Source: Chloranthus sessilifolius (taxonomy: Eukaryota; Streptophyta; Magnoliopsida; Chloranthales; Chloranthaceae). From it: DNA of 64,000 nucleotides. The notes beneath the pieces were generated by a model, which did no database searches, was not told where the DNA came from, and worked only from the letters and a program-made list of their open reading frames with translations. Location of the stretch: NCBI GenBank assembly GCA_021018995.1, contig CM037590.1:73131597-73195596 (forward strand), read 5' to 3'. The stretch's first letter is position 1. The number at the start of each line of letters is the position of its first letter. Positions 23,791 to 34,775 of this stretch are shown in pieces. A program made the position numbers and the translations under genes.

Positions 23791-24308
23791 GGATGATTTT
23801 TCTCCTCGATCAGATCAAGAACATGCATCCTCCCATCATTTAACCTTAATCTCAAACAAAGAAACATTTAGCCAACATCCTTCCTACTATTTAAAACATT
23901 CCTAGGCATCTATCATGTCTTTAACGTACCTCTGACGATGAGTCACGCATAGATTCGATTTATGATTCGAAATTCTACTAGGCTAACTGGCCTCCCTGGT
24001 TCTTCCTCCAGTCTTTTCCTCTAATCTCCTTTGCCGACTTAAGTCCCAACAAACCCTAGTTTTCTACTAGGCTCTTCTCTTCTTTCTCTCTATATTCTCC
24101 TTCTCTCTATTTAGGTTAGAATAGAGTTACGTAAAGGTTCCTCTCTCTCTCTTTCCCTTTTATATCTATAAGTTAGGGATATACTAGTGTGTTTCCCACG
24201 TACACACTTAGTGTCTTTGGTTCGTTTTGGTCTCCTTGTGAAACACATATACCTATGTGTAATGCAAACCGTGCACTCATCTCAAAAATCTGAGGTTGTG
24301 ACAAGAAA

Positions 24309-25081
24309 TCTTTTGATAAATAAAAGTGCATGTTTAAGATGATGGCTTCTGATTTACAACGGACTTATAGATCGAGGATGAGCGACTAAAACCACTTGTT
24401 CAAGGAGGTAGACCTTAGATAAGTAACTGCTTTACTATTAATTCTATAATTTTTTAGCATTGTCATGGAATCATTTTGCTAAAAAGTGTGTGCTTAATTG
24501 AATATTATTGAATGCTTATTTATAGTCATCGATCTTGGTTGTCGACAACCATAAAAGGATCATTCCATTTAGATCTGTTCTTGCAAGCCGATCTAGGCTA
24601 CAAAGGTATTGTTTCTTACTGCCGTGATTTAGAATTTTGAAATATGCTATGCCTTTTACATGATTTATACCGTAGTAGGTTGAGTCATAGTTTTTGAATA
24701 GGGTATGTCGGATCAATAGTCACGCTCTTTACGATTCATTTTTCTTCTTGATAAATGATGGTATTTTGATATGGTATAAAACCATGGGAATATTGTAGAG
24801 AAGTTATAAATCTATGGTTAGAAAACTCCTTGATCATTTCTTAAATTGTAATTTCCTTTATCATAATTTATTTTTGCATTGATTGATTTACGTTTATTGC
24901 TCTAGTATCGTGTGGGAATTGTTTAACAAATCGACTTTCTCTCCCTTGGTACTTCCTTGAGCATCTTTTTCTCTTTAAGAATTAATTTAATTTCGTACTT
25001 TCATGTGGGTATGACACTCTTGATTTCACTGTGCTACAACTGATCTTATGCCCTTGCAAGGGGTACATTTAAAATCGATCA
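24309..25081 (+). mobile_element. Athila-type 5' LTR (element G), right part
   Basis: AT-rich R-U5 half of the LTR, ending AATCGATCA at 25081 just before the primer site. No open frame of note. The text GATATGGTATAAAACC at about 24767 contains a further TATA-like string. Confidence 0.7.
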
Positions 25082-25087
25082 AGTTTT

Positions 25088-25105
25088 TAGCGCCGTTGCC
25101 GGGGA
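25088..25105 (+). other. Primer-binding site (Asp-tRNA), element G
   Basis: TAGCGCCGTTGCCGGGGA, one base different from the classical Athila site TGGCGCCGTTGCCGGGGA, 6 bp after the LTR end. Confidence 0.92.
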
Positions 25106-25189
25106 AGCATCGAAATTTTATTAATTTTTAGGAGCATTTTATTTTGTTTTGTGTTTAAAAAATATATATATATAGATAAATTTGAAAAA

Positions 25190-25800
25190 TTAGTGTGTTT
25201 TAATTTTAAAATTTCGACAATTTAAATTCTGAATTTTGAAATTTTAAATTTTAAATTTGAATTTTGAATTTTGAATATTTAAAATTTGAAATTTTGAATT
25301 TTGAATTTTAAATTTTAAATTTGAATTTTGATTTTTGATTTTGAAATTTAAAATTTCAATTTTGAATTTGAATTAGTAGGATTTTATTTTCTTTCCTTCT
25401 TTTCTTGTGTAGGATTGTAGGATTTTTTTTTCTTCCTTTCTTTTCTTTTATAGGATCTTTTACTATTTTTAGGATTTGTAGGATCTTTTAGGATTTTTAG
25501 AATTTTTAGGATCTGTAGGATTTTCTTTTAGTTTATTGCCTTTTAGGAGTTATAGGATTGGTAGGATTTTATTTATTTCCTTTCTTTTCTTTTGTAGGAT
25601 TTTTTTGTTAGGATTTGTAAGTTTTCTTTTAGATTTTAAAATTTAAATTTTGAATTTTAAATTTGAATTTTAAATTTGAATTTTAAATTTTGAATTTGAA
25701 TTTTAAATTTTAAATTTTAAATTTTAAATTTTAATTTTAAATTTAAAATTTTGAATTTGAATTTGAATTTTTTTTTTTTTAAATTCTGTTTGGATTCTGA
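25190..25800 (+). repeat. Low-complexity AAATTTTGAATTT and TAGGATTT tracts
   Basis: Two blocks (about 25200-25375 and 25630-25775) consist almost only of AAATTTTGAATTTTAAATT units. They flank a block (25375-25640) rich in TAGGATTTTTAGG and TTCCTTTCTTTTCTT. It lies in the untranslated leader between primer site and gag. Confidence 0.9.
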
Positions 25801-25814
25801 CTACTGTCCACTAT

Positions 25815-26130
25815 AGTTGTCAATCAATTGATCTTTTACTATCAATCGATTGAGTTCTGGGGTCTTTAGTGTCAGTTTGCCACAGTGAAAAAAAAAAAAC
25901 CTTTGGGATTTTGTTTCAATCGATTGACCCTTCTGTTTCAATCGATTGACTACACCTCTGTTGATTGCTATTCAGTGTATTTCCTGTTCTGACCAGCCTG
26001 AATTGTGAACCTCAATCGATCGATTTTGATACATCAATCGATTGACTGATAAATCTTTTGTTAGATCACTGTTGTATTCTTTTTCAATCGATTGAGACCA
26101 TATTGCTTCAATCGATTGAATATAAAGTGC
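25815..26130 (+). repeat. TCAATCGATTGA palindromic-word array in Athila leader
   Basis: About seven copies of TCAATCGATTGA or variants just upstream of gag. The same word is in the LTR (19211-19351) and after integrase (31870-32060). Confidence 0.88.
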
Positions 26131-26299
26131 TTCTTTTGTGAATTGATTGTGGACTCATTAATTGTTGTCTTGAATGTGTTGGTGCATGAGCTTTACTCGA
26201 TCTCATCACTCACATCTACAACCGTTGAATTGTGAGATTGAAAAATATTGCAGAGTGAATCGTAGAAACCATAGGCTTCAGTATCATCAAATTGAAACC

Positions 26300-27723
26300 A
26301 TGACAGATCAAAGACAAGGAAGAAATGGGAACAATCATGATAACAACAATGAATATGAAAATGAGAATCATGATGAGGGCCCACGAACACTGGAAGAATA
26401 CAATGATCCCAATTTTTACGAAGATCAGGATAGCATCATGCATGCTCCCATCCCAGGAAATCATTATGAATTTAAATTGGCAATGATTCAAATGTTGCCA
26501 ATTTTTAATGGACTGAGCAATGAAAACCCTCATACTCATCTAAATGAGTTTCTTGTGGTGTGTAAAATGTTCAGAGTCCATAATGTTATCGATGAGATAG
26601 CCAAGTTATGACTTTTTCCCTTTTCTTTAAGAGATAAGGCGAAAACTTGGTTCTATTCCTTAGAACCACAATCTATCTGGAGTTGGACGGAGTTTCAACG
26701 CGAATTCTTGAGGAAATATTTTCCCATGAGCAAAATCAATGAGTTACGTCAGAAAATTCTGATCTTCGCCCAACAACCTACTGAAATATTTCACGAATGT
26801 TGGGAACGTTTCAAAGAATTGGTCAAAAGTTGCCTGAATCATCATATTCAAAGGTGGCAACAAGTCCAGAGTTTTTAAACTGACTTATCCTAGAAGAAAG
26901 ACGTATGGTTGATGCATCATGTGGAGGATCATGTGCTACGAAAGAAGCTGATGAAATTTGGGCATTGTTTGAGAGATTATGCCAAACTTCAATACAAAAT
27001 GACACCTTGGGGAGAGCTAACCTAAATATAGCGACTAAATCCCATTTGTTGACAAAAGGTGGGCTGTATGATGCCAACAACAATACCTCTGATTTATCAA
27101 CAAAAGTTGATATATTGTCTAAACAAATGAACATATTGTTAGCTGTAACAAAACAAGCTCAAACTCCCACCACCCCTACTATTTGCTCAATTTGTGAACA
27201 CCTAGGTCACATGACTAATGAGTGTCCAACTACTCTGATGATCTTTCCTGAAGAAATTACTCCTTAAGAATAGGTGAATGTGACTTAGTCATATCATCGG
27301 CAAGACAGGAATGTGTACTCCAACATTTACAATCCGGGATGGAAAAATTACCTTAACTTAGGAAGGGGAGGATCGAACCAAACCGGACAGGCAAATCAGC
27401 AGTACAGATTTAACACATCAAGTGGACAACAGGGCTTTCGTCCATAACAAAATTCTAACTTTTAACAGAATTCTCATTATCATCACCCAAATTTTGAGTA
27501 CCGAAAAAATCAGAATTTCAATCAATCTCATACCACCACTTTGAAAGATTCTGATTTGGAAGAGAAGGTTATGCGGAATATCCAAGCTTTTCAACAACAA
27601 TCTATACAAGCTATACAACAAATGATGAATGACCAATTAAGTCAATGGACTAATCAAATGAGTCAAAGAGAGGAGGGTAGGCTTCCCAGCCAACCCACCA
27701 ACAACCCTCTTGGTCAAGAATAG
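26300..27723 (+). pseudogene. Athila gag pseudogene (element G)
   Basis: Structural capsid protein. The likely start is ATG 26300 (MTDQRQGRNG), since upstream codons fall in the palindromic leader. Retrotransposon-gag domain about 26450-26860: MIQMLPIFNGLSNENPHTHL, a TGA at 26609, then LFPFSLRDKAKTWF and FLRKYFPMSKINELRQKI in the same frame. A stop and a shift follow near 26880. From 26905 the frame resumes with VDASCGGSCATKEADEIWAL and a CCHC knuckle CSICEHLGHMTNECP (about 27190). Gln-rich tail to 27723. The TGA in the LR-LFPFSL motif fits CGA-to-TGA deamination. Confidence 0.9.
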
Positions 27724-27900
27724 TCTAATGAAGGACCATCGACCAGTCATCAGTTGAAAGTTGTCACTGTGTTGAGAAGTTAACGAGTGATCGATAATCA
27801 AGTAGAAATTCATGTGGAATCTGAAGAGGAAAAAGATGAAGCGATAAAGGACAAAGAGCCAAAGAGAAGAAAATAGAGCAAGTCTCCCGAATTAGTTCAA

Positions 27901-28560
27901 TTGGAACCTGAAGAAAACCTAGAACCTGAATCCACTCCTCATACCCCAAAGGCACCATTTCCTGAGTGTTTGACATCTCCATCTAGAATGGGGAAGGGTT
28001 CGTCAAAAATGGAGGAAATCTTTGAAACGTTCAAGCAAGTAAAAATAAATCTTCTATTGCTTAAAACAATTAAACAAGTTCCTAAGTATGCCAAATTCTT
28101 TAAGGATTTGTGCACCCGTAAGAGAAGGGCACGTACTCAAGTATCAAAGAAGGTGCTCCTGACTAATCAAGTCAGTTCAATATTGCAATTGGAAGCTCCA
28201 CAGAAACTTAAGGACCCTAGAGTCCCAATAGTTCTATGTGTTATAGGTGGGCAACCAATTGGTAAGGCACTACTGGATTTAGGAGCAAGTGTCAACCTGA
28301 TCCCATACTCAGTGTATGAGAAATTAGGATTGGGCGAATTGAAACCCACTGCTGTCACACTACAACTTGCTGATAGGTCAGAAAGAAGACCTAGGGGTAT
28401 CATTGAGGATGTCTTGATTGGAATAGATAAATTTGTCTTTCCAGTGGACTTCGTTGCCTTAGATATGGAACCACCAATTAAATCAACAAATCAAGTCCTA
28501 ATCATTCTTGGACATCCGTTTCTAGCAACTACAAATGCATGCATTAATTCTCGAATATGA
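27901..28560 (+). pseudogene. Athila protease region (element G)
   Basis: Aspartic protease that would cleave the Gag-Pol precursor. 219 open codons: a Glu/Pro-rich linker, KFFKDLCTRKRRARTQVSKK, then the active-site region ALLDLGASVNLIPYSVYEKL (about residues 120-140), where Athila proteases have DLGAS in place of the usual DSG/DTG. Flap and second motif: VLIILGHPFLATTNACI. The frame is intact but isolated between a broken gag and a broken RT, so it is listed as part of a dead polyprotein. Confidence 0.88.
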
Positions 28561-28664
28561 GTCATCGATGTTTCTTTTGGAAACATGAAAGTGAGGCTGA
28601 ATATATTTCATGCGATGAACCATTTCCCAATGAGGATGAGGTTGACTGTTTCTACATTGAATAG

Positions 28665-30315
28665 GTGAATGAAGTTTTACCATCAATGCTAACCAAGGAA
28701 GAATTCGAAACTGCTTTGTTGGCCATTTACAACAAAAAAGGAAGTGAAGAGAAATACCCAGAAGAAATGACGACGGCCTCATCAAGTCAAGACGATAAGT
28801 CATGGGAGAATAAGACTAAGGTGGAACCATTACCCATTGAGGAAAAGGCCGAACTGACACTATCAATCGAGCAGCCACCAACTGTTGAATTAAAACAGCT
28901 GCCTGAGTCACTCAAATATTCTTTCCTGGGACTACAAGAAATGTTCCTGATAATAATGTTATCAACATTATCGGAAAAGCAAGAGCATCATTTGCTGAAG
29001 GTGCTTAAAGATCACAAAGAAGCTATCGGATAGACTTTATCCGATCTAAAGGAGATTGATCTGTTAGTGTGTATGCACAAAATATATCTGAAAGATGATA
29101 GCACGAGGGAGCCATAAAGACGACTTAATCCAAATATGAAAGAAGTCATTTTAAAAGAGATTATCAAGTTGCTCGATGCTGGAATCATATATGCGATCTC
29201 CGATAGTGAATGGGTAAGCCCAGTTCAAATTGTTCCTAAAAAGTTGGGGATTATAGTGAAAGAAACTACTAAAGGAGAATTAATGCCTATTCGCGAGACT
29301 ACTGGGTGGTGCGTCTGCATCGATTATCGAAAATTGAACGCAGCCACCAAAAAGGATCATTTTCTCCTTTCATTCATTGATCAAATTCTTGAGAAACTGG
29401 CAAGGTAGGAGTCCTACTATTTTCTCGATGGATATTCGGGGTATAACCAAGTGCCTATATTTCCAACCGATCAGGAGAAGACAACGTTCACGTGTCCTTA
29501 TGGTACTTTTGCATATCGCAAATTGTCATTCGGCCTTTGTAATGCTCCGGCCACCTTTCAACGATGTATGTTAGTCATATTTTCTAATATGATTGATAAA
29601 TTCACCGAGGTATTCATGGACGAATTCTTTATTTTTGGAAAGACCTTCGAATTGTGCTTGCATCACCTTTCACATGTGTTGCAATGATGTGTAGAATCCA
29701 ATCTTGTTCTAAGCTAGGAGAAGAGCCATTTTATAGTTCGACAGGGAATAGTTTTGGGGCATATCATATCAAGAAAAGAAATTAAAGTTGACAAATCAAA
29801 AGTTGGCTTAATTGCTAATTTGCCCCCACCGAAAAGTGTTCGTCAAATTCGATCATTTTTGGGACATGCTAGATTTTACTGATGATTTATCAAAGATTTT
29901 AGCAAGGTCACTAAGCCATTATGCAATTTTCTTGGAAAGGATATTCCGTTTGAATTTGATGAGGACTGCATGAAAGCCTTTTTGAAATTGCGAGAGTTTA
30001 TCAAATGCTCCGATAATCCAACTGTCGGATTATTCGCTCCCTTTTGAACTTATGTGCAACGCATTGGACTATGCTATTGGAGCAGTCTTAGGGCAAAGGG
30101 TAGGAAAATTATCTCATGTGATTTACTATGCCAGTAAGACACTGATTGATGCGCAACTGAATTACACCACAATCGAGAAAGAATTATTAGCTGTGGTGTA
30201 TGGGCTGGATAAATTTCGTTCTTATCTGCTCGAGTCTAAAATAGTGGCCTTTTCAAATCACTCTGCGTTGAAGTATCTCTTGGCGAAAAAGGATACAAAA
30301 CCAAGGTTGATCTGA
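28665..30315 (+). pseudogene. Athila RT-RNase H pseudogene (element G)
   Basis: Reverse transcriptase and RNase H. The linker 28665-29033 is followed by an in-frame stop (IG-stop-TLSDL), then LNPNMKEVILKEIIKLLDAG and CVCIDYRKLNAATKKDHF. After another TAG (29406-29408) come FLDGYSGYNQVPIFPTDQEK and KLSFGLCNAPATFQRCM. Catalytic motif C reads FMDEFFIFG: the second Asp of the expected MDD is Glu. Connection domain with several stops to about 30020, then a +1 shift into RNase H (30052-30315: GAVLGQRVGKLSHVIYYASK, EKELLAVVYGLDKFRSYL; the TDH motif is now SNH). Catalytically dead. Confidence 0.9.
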
Positions 30316-30342
30316 TGAATCCTGCTCCTCCAAGAATTCAAC

Positions 30343-31800
30343 TTTGAAATTAAAGATAAAAAGGGGGTCGAAAATGTTGTGGCTGATCATTTGTCACGAA
30401 TTCTACCTGAAGAATCAACTATGTCGGAAACCATCTATGACACTTTCCTGGATGAGCAATTAATGGCAATAGATACAACAGCTATAAAAATTCCTTGGTT
30501 TGTGAATATCGTAAATTATTTGGTCACTAGCAAAATTTCTATGCAATGGGAAAGAAATGATAAGAATCTCTTTTTCTCCCAAATAAAATACTACTTTTGG
30601 GATGAGCCACATTTGTTCAAATTATGTTCAGACCAAATCATCAGGAGATGCATACCAGAAGAAGAGCAACTGAGTATCATAAATTTCTACCATACTGGAG
30701 CCTGTGGAGGTCATTTTGGAGGACAAAAGGCCGCACAGAAAATTCTTCAAAGCGGATTTTATTGGCCTTCTATTTTTCGGGATACTGCAAGATTTTATAA
30801 AGAATGCCAATGATGTCAACAGCTCGGCAACATTTCGAAACGGAATATGATACCATTGAACCCGATTTTGATTGTTGAAATTTTTTATATATGGGGAATC
30901 GACTTCATGGGTCCTTTTCCCCATCATTCAGTTATCTATATATTTTGGTGGCCGTCAACTATGTTTCAAAATGGGTAGAAGCTATGGCAATAAGATCGAA
31001 TGACCATAAAGTGGTGGTCAAATTCTTAAAGGAAAATGTATTTAATAGATTTGGGATTCCAAGAGCAATCATTAGTGATGACAGTTCTCACTTCTGCAAT
31101 AACCACTTTTCAACTTTAATGAGGAAATACGGTGTCACCCACAAGGTAGCAACACCGTACCATCTGCAGACAAGTGGTCAAATAGAAGTGTCAAATCAGG
31201 AGATCAAGTGAATTTTAGAAAAGACTGTACGACCAGATAGGAAAGATTGGTCCAATCATTTATCTGATGGTTATTGGGCATATCGCACTACATTTAAGAC
31301 ACCGATTGGAATGTCGGTATTCAGGATTGTGTATGGGAAAGCTTGTCATCTCCCAGTCAAAGTGGAACATAAGGCATTCTAGGCAATCAAACGATTTAAT
31401 TTTGACATGCAAGAGACATGGTCCAATCGAAGGTTGCAATTGAATGAATTAGAAGAGCTACGCTATGATGTGTATGAAAATTCGAGGATGTACAAGGAGC
31501 GATATAAAAGATTGCACGATCAATCAATTTTTTGGAAATAATTCCACATAGGACAAAAGGTTTGGTTGTTCAATTCCAAACTTAAAATCCATCCAGGAAA
31601 ATTGGAAGTCTAGGTAGGAAGGACCATTTCAGGTCATATCTACTACCGCACACGGTGTAATTGAGGTCAAAAATCTGAAGGATAATCGGATTTTCAAGGT
31701 GAATGGGCAACGGCTTAAACCAATGATTGAACCAATAACCCAAATGAGGATTGAATTAATGTACCTCAGTGACCTAGGAAGATGATAACCAAATGGTCGA
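30343..31800 (+). pseudogene. Athila integrase pseudogene (element G)
   Basis: Integrase inserts the cDNA. RNase H end and linker (VVADHLSRI), HHCC region 30560-30830 with GACGGHFGGQKAAQKIL and KEC-Q-stop-CQQ, in which a TGA replaces one residue. Core: the first catalytic Asp is Asn ([10 protein letters not shown], about 30950), the second is in IISDDSSHF, Glu in [11 protein letters not shown]. Further stops near 31211 and 31383. A shared C-terminal region ([29 protein letters not shown]) ends near 31740. AGGAGGTAACCCAATG at about 31828 is the usual post-integrase text of Athila. Confidence 0.9.
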
Positions 31801-32060
31801 GCTGCCGACACATAAACTCAGCTCTTCCTAGGAGGTAACCCAATGTGTTTGAATTATTTGTGTTAGAAGTCGAGAGTCTGCTCAACCGATTGAGAATTAT
31901 CTTCCTCAATAGATTGATATTTCAGTTCAAAACATCATCTCACCTCTTGAATGCTTGTCAGACCGATCGGCACTACTTTGATGTCAATCGATTAAAAATC
32001 CAATTTCAATCGATTGACATAAAATCTGAATTAATTATCGATTTCGGAAATCGATTGAAA
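31801..32060 (+). repeat. 3' untranslated region of G with TCAATCGATTGA words
   Basis: Five or so copies of CAATCGATTG variants in 190 bp after integrase. Abruptly joined at about 32060 to LTR H. Confidence 0.75.
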
Positions 32061-33619
32061 TTTCACATTAAACAGTGACCTCGAGATCTGTGCCCGACTG
32101 GTCATAGGTTTGATCATGTAAGAGATCACAAGTTGACGTAGGATAAGATGAACGGATGAGATGTGAGGATTTAAGTGAATGTGTGGAATGTGACGAAATC
32201 TGGAGTCACATACACCTACTTTTGGTGTATGTGCTCAACACACGGGTTGGAGGGGAGATAAAAGGGTTTAATAGCCCTAGTTCTCTTTTGTCTGGTTGTT
32301 GAGAGAGAGTAAAGAAGAGAGAGAGAGAGAGAGAAGGAGAGCATAGTTAATGCAAGGAGTTATTGTGGGTGATTGGAAGGGGGATTCAAGCATTTAAAAG
32401 GCCGATTCGACACGAAGGATCCGTTCAAGTCAAGCTGGAACCCTAGCCTTTCCAACCCCCTTGACCTAATCAATTTGAGATTGATTGAAGGTAAAATTTT
32501 GTAAATTAAATGCATAGGTTATAGAGGTTTAAATTCAGTCAAGAATGTTTAAAATGATAGATTAAGTACTTAGAAAAATGAAGGAAAAAGAGTAGGAAAA
32601 AGATTTGGAAGAACAGCCCAAAAGGGGGGCTGAATCTGGCCAAATCAATTAATCAAAATTAGGTTTCGATTAATCGATTTTCGCCAAGAAGTTGAAAAGC
32701 CAAAGAACCGGAATTCGATTAATCGAACTGAGTTTCGATTAATCGACTTTGGATTTCGATTAATCGATTTTGGTGTCGATTAATCGACTGGGAACCTCCA
32801 GTGGATGGAAGAAAGTGGTTTGGGGAAATTGACTAATCAAATTGGGAATTTGATTAATCAATTTCGGATTTCGATTAATCGATTTGGGATCGATTAATCG
32901 ATTTTGGGAATTCGATTACTCGAATTGAGAATCAAACTGAAAGAGTTGAGAATTTCGATTAATCGATTTGGAATCGATTAATCGATTGGGAATCTCGATT
33001 AATCGATTTTGAGAATCGATTAATTGATTTGGAATCTCGATTAATCGGTTTTAGGAATCGATTAATCAAATTGGATTCGATTAATCGACTTTGGAGTTTG
33101 ATTAATCGACTGACTTAAATTTTGTGACTTTTTAGTTTGACTGCAAGATTCTCGGAGGGTCTTGGACCTTCCTTGTTGCATCTTTAATGATGTGTTGCAT
33201 GTGTTATGTTGTACCATAGGTGGTACGAATGATCATGGGCACAAGGAGCCACGTGGGACCTGGATGCGTGATTTATCAGAGATTTGAGGTAGGAAACAAC
33301 TTGAACATGTACTTTAATTTGCAAGAGCATGTATGTAGTGATATAGAATCAAATTGAAAACCGTTTTATTGCTTAAAGTTTTGTGAAAAGTGTGTGTGAG
33401 TGACATCAATAAGAGCATCTAATAATGAGCCATCCCCAGGGGATGAGGAAGTGAAGTAATAAGAGCATCAGGTGTAATGCAAGTGAACAGATACATCCCA
33501 GGGATGTATCTAAGATTGAATAATGTCTGATAGGGCCTAACTGATATAAGATACCACACTTACACGGTGAATAACTATATGTAAAGCACCTGATATTTTT
33601 GTTATTTGAGGTTTGATAG
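32061..33619 (+). mobile_element. LTR H, left part (Tekay-type, plus)
   Basis: Same family as P. It lacks the first roughly 15 bp (TGTAATATCC...) and runs to the GATAG target copy at 33615-33619; it continues at 46826-47809. U3 dyad CACATACACC/GGTGTATGTG at 32208-32232, GA-rich leader, donor-like GAAG/GTAAAA at 32490/32491, TCGATTAATCGA array 32640-33112. Unlike P it has the 104-bp sub-block of the array only once. Confidence 0.9.
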
Positions 33620-34204
33620 TGTAATATCCTAAAAATTTTGCGTTAAACAGTGACCTCAGGATCCGTGCCTGACTGGTCATAGGTTTGACCAAATGGGAGT
33701 TCAATAGTTGACATAGGATGCAATGAACGGATGAGATGTGAGAAATTAAGTGAATGCGTGGAATGTGATGAAATCCGGAGTCACATAAACCTACTTCTGG
33801 TGTATGTGCTCAATACACAAGTTAGAAGGGAAATAAAAGGGTTTAATAACCCTAAAAATCAATTGTTTTGGTTGTTGAAGGAGAGTAAAGAAGAGAGAGA
33901 GAGAGAGGAGTAAAGAGAGGAGTTATTGCAGCTGATTGGAAGGGGAGATTCGAGCATTTAAGGCCGGATTCGAAGCGAGGGATTCCGTTAGAGCCAAAAG
34001 CTGGAACCCTAGCCTTTCCAACCATTAGATCTAATCAATTTGAAATTGATTGAAGGTAAAATCCTTGTAAATTCAATGCATAAGTTATGTGAGTTCATTG
34101 TAGTTAAGAATGGTTTAAATTATAGGATAAAGGCTTATAAAAATGAAGGAAAAAGAGTAGGAAAAGATTGGGAAGAACAACCCAAAAAGGGGCTGAATCT
34201 GGCC

Positions 34205-34775
34205 AATTCGATTAATCGAAATTGAGATTCGATTAATCAATTTTCGCCAGGAAGTTGAAAAGTCAAAGAACCCGAATTCGATTAATCAAACTAAGTTTCG
34301 ATTAATCAACTTTGATTTTCGATTAATCGATTGTGGTGTCGATTAATCGACTGGGAAGTTGAAAAGTCAAAGAACCCGAATTCGATTAATCGAACTGAGT
34401 TTCGATTAATCGACTTTGATTTTCGATTAATCGACTGTGGTGTCGATTAATCGACTGGGAACCTCCAGTGGACTCCAGTGGATGGAGGAAAAAGAACCTG
34501 GGGAAATCGACTAATCAATATGGGATTTTGATTAATCGATTTTGAATTTCGATTAATCAAATTGGGATCGATTAATCGATTTTGGGAATTCGATTACTCT
34601 AATTGAGAATCGAATGGATGGAGTAGAGAATTTCAATTAATCGAATGGGGATTCGATTAATCGAATGGGAATCTCGATTAATCGATTTTGGGAATCGATT
34701 AATCGATTTTGGGAGTCAATTAATCGAACCAGATTCGATTAATCGACCTTAGAGTTCGATTAATCGACTGTGCCA
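34205..34775 (+). repeat. TCGATTAATCGA array, P 5' LTR
   Basis: Dense array of TCGATTAATCGA with short purine-rich linkers. A 104-bp block starting GAAGTTGAAAAGTC is tandemly duplicated (34251-34354, 34355-34458). The same duplication is in the 3' LTR, so it predates this insertion. Confidence 0.95.

Larger units (their letters stand above)
19517..24303 (-). mobile_element. Solo LTR E (minus), interrupted by solo LTR F
   Basis: Minus-oriented LTR, 19517-19698 plus 22291-24303 (about 2.2 kb without F). Ends TGTGACAGCCC...GTTGTGACA are flanked by perfect 5-bp duplications AGAAA (19512-19516, 24304-24308). No internal region remains, so it is a solo LTR from LTR-LTR recombination. Contents: acceptor-like CGCAG/GTTCAG at 22566/22565, GC-rich tandem module at about 22975-23055, CTCGAGCG word array 23520-23790, donor-like AGAG/GTACG at 23930/23929, CT-rich leader, U3 dyad near 24195-24260. 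Confidence 0.93.
24309..32060 (+). mobile_element. Athila-type Ty3/gypsy element G, decayed, 3' end lost
   Basis: Body of element G: LTR end, Asp-tRNA primer site, long leader, gag, protease, RT, RNase H and integrase in plus orientation, all broken by stops and small shifts. The 3' region stops at about 32060, where LTR H starts without its first roughly 15 bp, so a deletion removed the 3' LTR of G and the edge of H. Family assignment rests on the primer site, the protease text DLGASVNLIPYS and the KLSFGLCNAPATFQRCM RT text, all typical of Athila. Confidence 0.9.

Noticed and set aside
25375..25640. TAGGATTT block as an interstitial telomere repeat
   Set aside because: Plant telomere units are TTTAGGG; here GGG never occurs and spacing is irregular, so it is leader low-complexity DNA.
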